A DNA stretch of 64,000 nt from an uncultured Pelagibacteraceae bacterium (GTDB taxonomy: Bacteria > Pseudomonadota > Alphaproteobacteria > Pelagibacterales > Pelagibacteraceae): positions 1 to 64,000 of the forward strand of contig CACOJX010000001.1 in NCBI GenBank assembly GCA_902627645.1, written 5' to 3'. The position numbers and the translations under genes were made by a program. Below the pieces are notes generated by a model. It saw only the letters and a list, made by a program, of their open reading frames with translations, ran no database searches and was not told the origin of the DNA. This document shows positions 1 through 8,370 of the stretch, piece after piece. Each line of letters begins with the position of its first letter. Position 1 is the first letter of the stretch.

Positions 1-355
1 TTTTAACAGCTATTGAAACAGCTAAAATTGAATTAGCTCCAAGTTTGGTTTTTTGTTTTGTTCCATCTAAATTGATTAGTACTTCATCTATTCTTTCTTG
101 GTCATGAATGTTTTTATTCTTTAATGCTTTAGAAATTTTAGTGTTAATCAAATTGACTGCTAAAAAAACACTTTTGCCCAAATATCTTTTATTTTTTATA
201 TCTCTTTTTTCATATGCCTCATGTGATCCAGTTGATGCACCAGATGGACATATAGCTTTAGCACTTTGATTTTTTACATGTACCTCTGCTTCAATAGTTG
301 GAGTTCCTCTACTGTCAAAAACTTGCCTTGCTTTAACTTTAAGAATTTTACTCAC
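1..355 (-). CDS. eno: Enolase, N-terminal part (cut by window edge)
   Basis: Phosphopyruvate hydratase of glycolysis, converting 2-phosphoglycerate to phosphoenolpyruvate in the cytoplasm. Only about the first 118 codons lie in the window. Reading the minus strand from a GTG codon at 353-355 gives VSKILKVKARQVFDSRGTPT, with the enolase hallmark DSRGTPT (residues 14-20) and the mobile-loop motif SGASTG near residues 38-43. The GTG start directly abuts the TAA stop of kdsA (356-358), so the two genes have zero spacing and are probably translationally coupled. No in-frame ATG gives the conserved N-terminus. The order pyrG-kdsA-eno is common in Alphaproteobacteria. Confidence 0.95.
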   Translation of the reverse strand, partial: MSKILKVKARQVFDSRGTPTIEAEVHVKNQSAKAICPSGASTGSHEAYEKRDIKNKRYLGKSVFLAVNLINTKISKALKNKNIHDQERIDEVLINLDGTKQKTKLGANSILAVSIAVK

Positions 356-1180
356 TTAATTTTTTATAAGATTATCTATGTCGTTTAATTGTTTAAGAAG
401 ATCTTCTAGTTTATTTAATGGTACCATGTTAGGTCCATCAGAAGGAGCTTTGTCTGGATCTTGATGAGTTTCAATAAAAACTCCTGCAACACCAACAGCT
501 ACGGCGGCTCTAGCAAGGTGTTCAACAAATTCTCTTTGACCACCGCTTTTTTCTCCTTGACCACCAGGTTGTTGAACAGAATGTGTTGCATCAAAAATTA
601 CAGGATATCCATTTCTTGCCATAATAGGTAAAGATCTCATGTCGGATACTAAAGTATTATAACCAAAGCTTGCACCCCTCTCTGTCACTAATATTTTATC
701 ATTTCCTGATTCTGAAATTTTTTTAGTAACATTAACCATATCCCAAGGTGCTAAGAACTGACCCTTTTTTACATTAATAATTTTATTAGTTTTTGCAGCA
801 GCAATTAATAAATCAGTCTGTCTGCAAAGAAAAGCTGGTATCTGCAAAACATCAACGTGATTTGCTACAATCTCGCATTGTTCAGCATTGTGTATATCAG
901 TTAAGATTGGAACTTTTAATTCTTTTTTAATTTTATCAAACACTGGTAATGAGGCTTCTAAACCTGCTCCTCTTTTTCCTTTTAAACTTGTTCTATTTGC
1001 TTTATCGAAAGAGGTTTTGTAAATAAATCCAAGACCAAATTTTGATGTAATTTCTTTAATTTTACCAGCCATGTCAATTGCATGTTGCTCTGTCTCTAGC
1101 TGACAAGGTCCAGAAATAATACAAATTTTATTCTTATTTGAAATTTCTATATTTTCACAATTTACTTTAATATTACTCAT
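356..1180 (-). CDS. kdsA: 3-deoxy-8-phosphooctulonate synthase (KDO-8-P synthase)
   Basis: Condenses phosphoenolpyruvate with arabinose 5-phosphate to give KDO 8-phosphate for the lipopolysaccharide inner core. The protein has 274 residues, normal for the family, with SGPCQLE at about 23-29, FDKANRTS near 58-65 and the active-site stretch KKGQFLAPWDM. Cys26 in GPC occupies the position that binds metal in metal-dependent KDO-8-P synthases; the E. coli metal-independent enzyme has Asn there, so a metal-dependent enzyme is inferred. The start overlaps the pyrG stop by 4 bases (1177-1180) and the stop abuts eno. Together with the lpx genes at 11.3-15.0 kb it supports a complete outer-membrane LPS pathway. 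Confidence 0.95.
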   Translation of the reverse strand: MSNIKVNCENIEISNKNKICIISGPCQLETEQHAIDMAGKIKEITSKFGLGFIYKTSFDKANRTSLKGKRGAGLEASLPVFDKIKKELKVPILTDIHNAEQCEIVANHVDVLQIPAFLCRQTDLLIAAAKTNKIINVKKGQFLAPWDMVNVTKKISESGNDKILVTERGASFGYNTLVSDMRSLPIMARNGYPVIFDATHSVQQPGGQGEKSGGQREFVEHLARAAVAVGVAGVFIETHQDPDKAPSDGPNMVPLNKLEDLLKQLNDIDNLIKN

Positions 1181-2793
1181 TTGTGATTTTTTGCAGCTTT
1201 GATAAAAGACGAGAATAAAGGATGGGGAGCCAAAGGTCTAGATTTAAATTCAGGATGAAACTGAACTCCTATAAACCACGGATGATTTTTAAGCTCGATT
1301 ATTTCTGGTAATTTATTATCTGGCGACATACCTGAAAAAATTAACCCCTTCTTCTCAAACTGATCTTTAAGATTATTATTAACTTCATATCTATGTCTAT
1401 GTCTTTCCTTAATTGATCTTGATTTATATATTCTATTTATGGCAGAATTATTTCTCAATTTTGCTTCATATAGGCCTAGTCTCATTGTTCCACCTAAATC
1501 TTTGTCTGTTCCCTTAATTATTTTTCCATTTTTATCCCATTCATTAATCAAGCCGATAACTGGATAACATTTTCTATCAAGCTCTCTTGAACCAGCTTTT
1601 TTAAGCTTTAATTTATTTCTAGCAAACTCAACTATTGCCATTTGCATTCCAAAACAAATACCAAGAAATGGTATTTTATTTTCCCGAGCATACTTAATAG
1701 CAGAAATCTTGCCTTCAGTTCCTCTTTTGCCAAAACCACCTGGTATCAATAAACCTGAAACATCTTTAAGCTTTTTTTTGATTTCATTATTCTTCAAATG
1801 GTCTGACTCTATTCTAACCAAATTTACTTTTACTTTATTAGAGATACCTCCATGTATCAAAGCTTCATCCAAAGATTTATAAGCATCTTTTAGATTCACG
1901 TATTTACCAATAATTGCAATATTGATAGATTTTTTTGTACTTAAAACTATTTTAGTAATTTTTTTCCATGGACTTAAATTAGCTCTTTTTTTTGATTTAA
2001 TTTTAAAATATTTTAAAACTTGTTTATCTAATTTTTGATTAAAAAAACTAATTGGAGCCTCATAAATAGTTCTTACATCAACCGTTTCGATTACATTTTC
2101 GATCGGAACATTACAAAATAGAGATATCTTTTTTCTTTGATCTAATGGTATTGATTGTTGAGATCTACAAATTATTATATCAGGTTGAATACCAATGCTT
2201 CTTAATTCTTTAACCGAATGTTGAGTTGGTTTAGTTTTAATTTCATCAGAAGATTTTAAAAAAGGAACAAAAGTTAAATGAATAAATAATGTTTTTGACT
2301 TTCCATTTTCATTTGAGAATTGTCTTATAGCTTCAACGAACGGTAGACTTTCAATATCTCCCACAGTACCTCCAATTTCACAAATAACAAAATCTTCATT
2401 CGTGATATCTTTTTTTATAAATTCTTTAATTCGATTAGTAATATGGGGAATAACTTGAACGGTTTTTCCAAGATACCCTCCTTTTCTCTCTCTTTTTATT
2501 ACATCACTATAAATACGACCAGTAGTAATATTATCTGATTGTTTTGAGGAAATATTTGTAAATCTTTCATAGTGACCTAGATCTAAATCTGTTTCAGCGC
2601 CATCATCTGTTACAAATACTTCACCATGTTGAAATGGACTCATCGTTCCTGGATCTACATTTAGATAAGGATCCATTTTTCTTAATCGAACTTTATATCC
2701 TTGAGATTTTAACAAATATGCTAGAGATGCTGATGATAAACCTTTTCCTAAAGATGAAACCACGCCGCCAGTGACAAAAATATATCGCGCCAT
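1177..2793 (-). CDS. pyrG: CTP synthase
   Basis: Glutamine-hydrolysing CTP synthase, converting UTP to CTP in the cytoplasm. The 538 residues show both expected domains: an N-terminal amidoligase beginning YIFVTGGVVSSLGKG with the Mg/ATP-binding and allosteric regions (for example CEIGGTVGDIES), and a C-terminal class I glutaminase with oxyanion motif LIPGGFGKRG, nucleophile motif GICFGMQ (Cys near residue 380) and the His-Glu pair in GVQFHPEFKSRP. Length and domains match the family. It lies 40 bases after secG and overlaps kdsA by 4 bases, placing it in the run tpiA-secG-pyrG-kdsA-eno. No truncation is visible. Confidence 0.97.
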   Translation of the reverse strand: MARYIFVTGGVVSSLGKGLSSASLAYLLKSQGYKVRLRKMDPYLNVDPGTMSPFQHGEVFVTDDGAETDLDLGHYERFTNISSKQSDNITTGRIYSDVIKRERKGGYLGKTVQVIPHITNRIKEFIKKDITNEDFVICEIGGTVGDIESLPFVEAIRQFSNENGKSKTLFIHLTFVPFLKSSDEIKTKPTQHSVKELRSIGIQPDIIICRSQQSIPLDQRKKISLFCNVPIENVIETVDVRTIYEAPISFFNQKLDKQVLKYFKIKSKKRANLSPWKKITKIVLSTKKSINIAIIGKYVNLKDAYKSLDEALIHGGISNKVKVNLVRIESDHLKNNEIKKKLKDVSGLLIPGGFGKRGTEGKISAIKYARENKIPFLGICFGMQMAIVEFARNKLKLKKAGSRELDRKCYPVIGLINEWDKNGKIIKGTDKDLGGTMRLGLYEAKLRNNSAINRIYKSRSIKERHRHRYEVNNNLKDQFEKKGLIFSGMSPDNKLPEIIELKNHPWFIGVQFHPEFKSRPLAPHPLFSSFIKAAKNHK

Positions 2794-2833
2794 GGAATTA
2801 TGTTATAGACCTTAAAATACAAAAAGAAAAGGA

Positions 2834-3133
2834 TTAATTATTCTCTGGAATAGCTGGTGTATCCTCTGATTTTTCCTCGACTGAATCTAAAACTGATGTT
2901 GCGGGAATCAATTCGTCTCTAGAAACTATTGTTAATGCTAAACTGCAAATTATAAATAAAGTAGCTACTACTGCTGTAGCTTTAGTCATAAAATTACCTG
3001 CAGTTTTTGAAAACATATAACTCTCTGGTGAAACACCTATGCCAAGTGCGCCGCCCTCTGATTTTTGCATTAAAACCAATATTACTAAAATCAAAGCTAA
3101 CACTATATTAATCACAAGTAATATATTTTCCAT
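2834..3133 (-). CDS. secG: Preprotein translocase subunit SecG
   Basis: Small inner-membrane subunit of the SecYEG channel. The 99 residues hold two hydrophobic segments (about 4-20 and 50-70) joined by the typical loop QKSEGGALGIG, which is the SecG family signature (compare QxGKGAxxG in other species). The C-terminal tail after about residue 73 is polar and Glu/Ser/Pro-rich and poorly conserved, as usual. It lies 5 bases downstream of tpiA and 40 bases upstream of pyrG, the normal alphaproteobacterial arrangement tpiA-secG-pyrG. Confidence 0.9.
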   Translation of the reverse strand: MENILLVINIVLALILVILVLMQKSEGGALGIGVSPESYMFSKTAGNFMTKATAVVATLFIICSLALTIVSRDELIPATSVLDSVEEKSEDTPAIPENN

Positions 3134-3138
3134 GAGGG

Positions 3139-3885
3139 TTAATTATATGTTTTTTTAATTATATCAATAAATTTTTTCGTGTCTTGAGAAGCACCGCCGA
3201 TTAAGTAGCCATCAATATTTTTAACCAATTTTAATTGATCTATATTTTTAGAATTCACAGATCCCCCATAGAGAACTTTGTTATTTTTAAATTTTCTTTT
3301 AATGAAATTTACTGTTTCAGAAAGATCTTTGTTTTTAGGAATAATACCTGAGCCAATAGACCAAACAGGCTCATAAGCTATTAAAATTTGTTTTTTATTT
3401 TTTATACTTTTCAAACCCAATTTAATCTGTTTTTCTAAAACTCTTTTAGTAGCTTTTTTCCTTTTTTCAGAAATAGTTTCACCAATACAAAAAATAATTT
3501 TAAGATTTGCTTTTAAGGCGCTTTTAATCTTCATATTTATAAGTTTATCAGTATCACCAGATTGCCTATTTTCAGAGTGTCCAAGAATGATATACTTGGC
3601 CCCTACACTTTTGAGCATTTTTGAATTAACTGAACCGGTGAATGAGCCATAGTTTTCATTTTCGTGACAATTCTGAGCTCCAACTTCTATTGAAATATTT
3701 TTTAATTTTTTTGACATGGGACGAATGAGAGTGTTTGGTGGACAATATATTATTTTAGCAAATCTTTTTTTTTTGAATTTTCTAAAAAATTTAATGAATT
3801 TATGTAGTGTATTTAAAGTGTTTAAAACACCAAACATTTTCCAATTAGCAATAAAATACATATATTTATTTGTCATATGCTGCAT
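3139..3885 (-). CDS. tpiA: Triosephosphate isomerase
   Basis: Interconverts dihydroxyacetone phosphate and glyceraldehyde 3-phosphate. The 248 residues carry NWKM with catalytic Lys16, the electrophilic His103 in LGHSENR and the catalytic Glu172 in YEPVWSIGSG, plus a C-terminal phosphate-binding GGS motif. Numbering assumes the ATG at 3883-3885; two further Met codons follow at residues 4 and 9, and the one at residue 4 (MTNKYMYF) or 9 (MYFIANWK) could be the true start because family members usually begin shortly before ANWK. It is divergent from the SurA-like gene with only 47 bases between starts, so both promoters must lie in or near that gap. It heads the run tpiA-secG-pyrG-kdsA-eno. Confidence 0.95.
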   Translation of the reverse strand: MQHMTNKYMYFIANWKMFGVLNTLNTLHKFIKFFRKFKKKRFAKIIYCPPNTLIRPMSKKLKNISIEVGAQNCHENENYGSFTGSVNSKMLKSVGAKYIILGHSENRQSGDTDKLINMKIKSALKANLKIIFCIGETISEKRKKATKRVLEKQIKLGLKSIKNKKQILIAYEPVWSIGSGIIPKNKDLSETVNFIKRKFKNNKVLYGGSVNSKNIDQLKLVKNIDGYLIGGASQDTKKFIDIIKKTYN

Positions 3886-3932
3886 TTTAATCTATAGGTT
3901 TGCTTTTTATAGATCAATAAATTTATAATAAT

Positions 3933-5351
3933 ATGATAGGTAGTTTTAGAAATTTTGCAAAAACCAAATTTGCTGGGTTGCTTGTGTTTATTATGATTAT
4001 CCCATTTGTTTTTTGGGGTATGGGTAGTATGTTTAGTAGTGGAAATACAAATAATATTGCAAAAATAAATAATATTAATATTTCTACTCAAGATTTTATT
4101 GATCATATCAATAAATCAAATATTCCTGAAAAAACTATACGAGCTAATTTAGATAATAATATTATTGAAGAGTTATTATCTACTTTGATATCTTCTACTT
4201 TGTTAGAGCAGGAAATAAAAGATTTAAATATTATTATTTCAAAAAAAATTTTATCAAAAAAAATTAAAACAAATAAAAACTTTTTTGATGAAGATGGAAA
4301 TTTTGATCGAATAAAATATGAAAAATTTTTACTAGAAAATAATCAATCAGCACCAGGTTTTGAATTTAGATTAAAAGACCGTGAACTTCAAAAAAAATTG
4401 TTTGATTATATAGGAGCAGGCACATCCACACCTAGTTTCCTAGCTAAAAAAATGTTTATAGAGGAAAATCAAAAAATTGAAGTTGAATATATTAATTTAG
4501 CTAATTTTTATAAAAAAAAAAATGAAATAACTGAAAAAGAAATTAAAGATTTTTTAAATGAAAATGAGGATCAATTAAAAATTGAATATATTGATTTTGA
4601 ATATGCGATTATAAATCCAAAAAATTTGATTGGTGTAGATGAGTTTAACCAAGCTTTTTTTGACAAAATTGATGAAATAGAAATGAACATATCAAATAAC
4701 TTGGATTTGAAGTCAATTTTATCTAGTTCCGATATCAAAACTATCAATGTAGAAAATTTTAGATATTCACAAGAAAAAAGCAATATTGAAAAAAAAATAT
4801 TTGAGTCAAAAAATATCAAATTTGATATTTTTGAGGATGAAAATAATTATATTATTTATAAAATAAGTAAATTAGAAAAACGTTCACCAGATTTAAGCGA
4901 TATAGATTTAAAAAATGAGATTATCGATTTAATTTCTCAAAGAAATAAATTTAACTATAACAAAGAGTTATTTGATAAAATCAATAATAAAAAATTTAAC
5001 GATAATGACTTTGTGTTAATGGGGAAGAATAATATTAATTCTTTAGTTTTAAATTCTGTTAGAGACAATAAAAAGTTCGAAATTAACTCTGTTGAACTTT
5101 TGTATTCATTACCACCTAAATCTTTTACTTTAATAAGTGATGAGAAAAATAATACATATTTAGCCAGAATTTTGAAAATTATGACTTTAGATAGAATTGA
5201 AGATGATAAAAAATTCAAAGAATATATAAGTAAACAAAATTCAAACACCAGAAATAATATTCTTAAATCATACGATTTACTTTTAAATGAAAAGTATAAT
5301 GTGGTATTAAATCAAAAAACAATAGAACGAGTTAAAAATTTCTTCAAATGA
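3933..5351 (+). CDS. SurA N-terminal/PpiD-like membrane-anchored periplasmic chaperone, no obvious parvulin domain
   Basis: The N-terminus matches PpiD-type proteins: a short cytosolic start (MIGSFRNFAKTKFAG), one membrane anchor at about 13-33 ending FVFWGMG, then a SurA-N-like helical region (about 42-200). PpiD helps fold outer-membrane and exported proteins at the periplasmic exit of the translocon. At 472 residues it is shorter than PpiD (usually over 600), and I cannot recognise a parvulin PPIase domain in the middle, which is Asn/Lys/Ile-rich and diverged. It may be a chaperone without isomerase activity. The gene upstream of trpE in Alphaproteobacteria is usually this one, so position supports the call. 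It overlaps trpE by 4 bases (ATGA). Confidence 0.75.
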   Translation: MIGSFRNFAKTKFAGLLVFIMIIPFVFWGMGSMFSSGNTNNIAKINNINISTQDFIDHINKSNIPEKTIRANLDNNIIEELLSTLISSTLLEQEIKDLNIIISKKILSKKIKTNKNFFDEDGNFDRIKYEKFLLENNQSAPGFEFRLKDRELQKKLFDYIGAGTSTPSFLAKKMFIEENQKIEVEYINLANFYKKKNEITEKEIKDFLNENEDQLKIEYIDFEYAIINPKNLIGVDEFNQAFFDKIDEIEMNISNNLDLKSILSSSDIKTINVENFRYSQEKSNIEKKIFESKNIKFDIFEDENNYIIYKISKLEKRSPDLSDIDLKNEIIDLISQRNKFNYNKELFDKINNKKFNDNDFVLMGKNNINSLVLNSVRDNKKFEINSVELLYSLPPKSFTLISDEKNNTYLARILKIMTLDRIEDDKKFKEYISKQNSNTRNNILKSYDLLLNEKYNVVLNQKTIERVKNFFK

Positions 5352-6808
5352 TAATAAATCGAGGCTTCAAAGATTTCAAGTTTCGACATAGAAGCAAAAA
5401 AAATCAAATTATATATACGTCCAAAAAAGTAAAAAATGATGATGAGGTTGTAAATTTAATAGATAATTTTCTCACAGAAAAAAATAGTTTTATATTTGAG
5501 TCGGTTGAAAAAGGTAAAATTAAGGGTAGATATACTATCTTTGGGCGAAATCCTGATAAAATTTGGGAATTTAACAATAAAAATTCTTATTTAATCAAAA
5601 ATAAAAAGAAAATTAAGCTAAAAGAAAAACCCAAGATATTAATTGAAAAAATTATTGAAGAATTTAAATTTAATACACCTAAAAAATTACCCAATATTTG
5701 CTCTTTAATCTCAGGATATTTTTCATATGACTGTATAAGATATGTTGAAAACATCCCTAGTAATTGTAAAAATGATTTAAATTTACCTGATGTAAGACTA
5801 TTAAGACCCAGAACACTTGTCATACATGATAATCAAAAGAAAGAAATTTTTTATATCATAAATATCTATCATGACGAAAAAATTAAAGATTACAAAAAAA
5901 AATTTGATGAAATAAAATCTGAACTTTTCAGGTTGACAATACAATCATCAATAAAAAATTTATCAGATAAGACTAAGAGAGCTTTTGAAAATATTAAGGT
6001 CAAGTCCAATACCTCCAAGAATAAATTTTTAGAAATGGTTGATAAAGCTAAACAATACATAAAATTAGGTGATATTTTTCAAGTTGTTTTAAGCCAACGA
6101 TTTGAGGCAAACTTAATAAAAAAACCATTAGAAATATATAAAAAATTAAGAACAACAAATCCATCACCATTTATGTTTTTTTTTAATTTCAGTGATTTCC
6201 AGATAATTGGTGCAAGTCCTGAAATATTAGTACGGCTTCGAGATAATAAAATTACAGTAAGACCTATTGCTGGAACTAGGCCCCGTGGTATTAATTTAAA
6301 TGAAGATCTTTATAACGAAAAAGATCTTCTTAAAGACAAAAAAGAATTAGCTGAACATTTAATGTTATTAGATTTAGGAAGAAATGACGCTGGAAAAGTT
6401 TCTAAGATAAACTCTGTTAAAGTGACAGAAAGTTTTATTATTGAGAGATATTCTCACGTAATGCATATAGTTTCGAACGTTATAGGAGAATACAACAAAA
6501 AATTTTCAAAATTTAAATCTCTTTTAGCTGGTTTTCCTGCTGGAACGGTTTCTGGAGCTCCCAAAATACGAGCTATGGAAATAATTGATAAATTAGAAAC
6601 TTCAAAAAGAAAAGTTTATGCTGGTGGAATAGGATATTTTTCTGCAAATGGCGAATTTGATACATGTATCGCTTTAAGAACCGCAGTTGCCAAAAAAAAT
6701 AAATTTTATGTTCAAGCTGGTGCCGGAATAGTTGCAGACAGTAAACCAATAAAAGAATACGAAGAAACAGTGAATAAAGCTAAAGCCCTAATTAATGCAC
6801 TAAAATGA
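5348..6808 (+). CDS. trpE: Anthranilate synthase component I
   Basis: Makes anthranilate from chorismate with ammonia supplied by TrpG, the first committed step of tryptophan synthesis. The 486 residues show the family's N-terminal domain (Trp-binding region around the ESVEKGKIKGRYT stretch, about 50-62) and the C-terminal chorismate-binding domain with PIAGTRPRG, LLDLGRNDAGKVS, SHVMHIVSNV, AGFPAGTVSGAPK and the final QAGAGIVADS. The ATG overlaps the previous gene's stop by 4 bases and the TGA overlaps trpG by 4 bases, so TrpE and TrpG are probably made in a coupled way. I see no Trp-codon-rich leader peptide or attenuator before it; the upstream sequence is coding. Confidence 0.96.
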   Translation: MIINRGFKDFKFRHRSKKNQIIYTSKKVKNDDEVVNLIDNFLTEKNSFIFESVEKGKIKGRYTIFGRNPDKIWEFNNKNSYLIKNKKKIKLKEKPKILIEKIIEEFKFNTPKKLPNICSLISGYFSYDCIRYVENIPSNCKNDLNLPDVRLLRPRTLVIHDNQKKEIFYIINIYHDEKIKDYKKKFDEIKSELFRLTIQSSIKNLSDKTKRAFENIKVKSNTSKNKFLEMVDKAKQYIKLGDIFQVVLSQRFEANLIKKPLEIYKKLRTTNPSPFMFFFNFSDFQIIGASPEILVRLRDNKITVRPIAGTRPRGINLNEDLYNEKDLLKDKKELAEHLMLLDLGRNDAGKVSKINSVKVTESFIIERYSHVMHIVSNVIGEYNKKFSKFKSLLAGFPAGTVSGAPKIRAMEIIDKLETSKRKVYAGGIGYFSANGEFDTCIALRTAVAKKNKFYVQAGAGIVADSKPIKEYEETVNKAKALINALK

Positions 6809-7374
6809 AAAAAATAATTTTAATTGATAATTACGATAGTTTTACTTTTAATCTTTACCATTATTTATCATCTTTGAAAGTAAATGTTGATGTAATTAGA
6901 AATGATCAAATTACATCGAATGAAATATTAAAAAGAAGATATAACAAAATTGTAATTTCACCTGGACCTGGTAATCCAGACCAATCTGGTAATTGTCTTA
7001 AAATCGTAAAGACTTTATATAAAAAAATACCTATATTTGGAGTATGTCTAGGTCATCAGATAATAGGACAGGTTTTTGGATCTCAAATTACCCAGGCAAA
7101 AATTCTAATGCATGGAAAAACAAGTAAAATAATCTCAAAAAAGATAGGCATATTAAAAAATCTTCCACGAACTTTTGAGGCAACCCGTTATCACAGTTTA
7201 ATTATTGATAAAAAATCATTATCAAAAGATCTTAAGATTACTGCTGAAACTAAAGACGGGTTAATTATGGGTATCCAACATATAAAATATGACGTTCACG
7301 GAGTGCAATTTCACCCTGAAAGTATTAAAACTAAATTGGGTATTAAAATTTTAAAAAACTTTGTAAGAATTTAA
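6805..7374 (+). CDS. trpG: Anthranilate synthase component II (glutamine amidotransferase)
   Basis: Class I glutamine amidotransferase supplying ammonia to TrpE. The 189 residues contain the opening IDNYDSFTFNLYHYL, oxyanion motif SPGPGNP (about 52-58), nucleophile Cys81 in GVCLGHQ, and the His170/Glu172 pair in GVQFHPES. The overlap with trpE and the adjacency to trpD identify it as TrpG rather than a stand-alone PabA. In small genomes one such subunit often serves both tryptophan and p-aminobenzoate synthesis, but that is not shown by this sequence. Only 3 bases separate it from trpD. Confidence 0.94.
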   Translation: MKKIILIDNYDSFTFNLYHYLSSLKVNVDVIRNDQITSNEILKRRYNKIVISPGPGNPDQSGNCLKIVKTLYKKIPIFGVCLGHQIIGQVFGSQITQAKILMHGKTSKIISKKIGILKNLPRTFEATRYHSLIIDKKSLSKDLKITAETKDGLIMGIQHIKYDVHGVQFHPESIKTKLGIKILKNFVRI

Positions 7375-7377
7375 TTT

Positions 7378-8370
7378 ATGAGACAATTCATAGAAAAGAT
7401 CAGAAATAAAGAAAATCTATCTTTTGATGAAAGCAAATCTGCTTTTGAATTATTAATGGAGGGCAAAGCTCAGGAACAGGAAATATTTAATTTTTTGACA
7501 TTTTTGTCAGCTAAAGGTGAGTCTTCAGATGAAATAGCAGGTGGAGTTTTTGTACTTAGAAATAAGTCCAAAAGAGTAAATATAGATAATTGTGTTGATA
7601 CTTGTGGTACTGGTGGTGATGGCATGAATACACTTAATATATCTACAGCATCTGCTTTGCTACTTTCAAGTATGGGCGTTAAAATAGCGAAACATGGAAA
7701 TAAAGCTGTATCTTCTAAGTGTGGATCAGGCGATGTTTTGGAGGCTCTAAATATAAAAATTAATTTAGAACCAAATGATATAGAAACTCAAATTAAAAAA
7801 AATAATTTTGGTTTTATGTTTGCACCTAATTATCACAGTGCCATGAGGTTTGTTGGTCCAACTAGGAAAAAAATTGGGAAAAGAACTATATTTAATATGA
7901 TTGGACCTTTAAGCAGCCCTGCTTTAGTAAAAAAACAAGTTGTCGGTGTCTTTGATAAAAAACTTTTAAAAATATTTGCAAACGCCTTAAATAATTTAGA
8001 TATTAAATTTGCATGGATTGTAAACAGTGAGGATGGTTTAGATGAAATTTCACCTTATGCTAAAACTAACGTTATTCAATTAAAAGATAAAAAAATTTCT
8101 GAAATAGTTATTAACCCCAAAGAATTAAATGTTAATGCTGATAAATTTGATAACCTTGTTGGTGATGATGCAAAATTTAATGCAAATAAAATAATTAATA
8201 TATTTAATGGTGAGGATAATGATTTTTCTAAAGCTGTTTGTTTAAATGCTGCTGCAGGATTAATTGTAAATGAAACTTATCAAAATTTTGCTGACGCATA
8301 TAATAGCGCAAGAGAGCATATCTTATCAAATAAAGTTATTAAACATTTAGAAAAAATTCAAAATGGCTGA
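7378..8370 (+). CDS. trpD: Anthranilate phosphoribosyltransferase
   Basis: Transfers phosphoribosyl from PRPP to anthranilate, the second step of the tryptophan branch. The 330 residues match the family length; the PRPP-binding loop CGTGGDGMNTLNIST is at residues 76-90, followed by KHGNKAVSSKCGSGDVLE and the RTIFNMIGPL segment, all diagnostic of TrpD. The ATG follows trpG by 3 bases, and its end overlaps the start of trpC by 8 bases (8363-8370). The operon trpEGDC lacks trpF, trpB and trpA, which must lie elsewhere if the pathway is complete. Confidence 0.96.
   Translation: MRQFIEKIRNKENLSFDESKSAFELLMEGKAQEQEIFNFLTFLSAKGESSDEIAGGVFVLRNKSKRVNIDNCVDTCGTGGDGMNTLNISTASALLLSSMGVKIAKHGNKAVSSKCGSGDVLEALNIKINLEPNDIETQIKKNNFGFMFAPNYHSAMRFVGPTRKKIGKRTIFNMIGPLSSPALVKKQVVGVFDKKLLKIFANALNNLDIKFAWIVNSEDGLDEISPYAKTNVIQLKDKKISEIVINPKELNVNADKFDNLVGDDAKFNANKIINIFNGEDNDFSKAVCLNAAAGLIVNETYQNFADAYNSAREHILSNKVIKHLEKIQNG

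Noticed and set aside
3716-3928. Plus-strand frame of 70 codons inside tpiA
   Set aside because: Antisense shadow of tpiA, which has full catalytic motifs.
3873-4106. Minus-strand open frame of 77 codons across the tpiA/SurA-like start region
   Set aside because: It is antisense to the clear SurA-like start and overlaps tpiA; composition (His/Thr/Lys runs) looks like a shadow frame.
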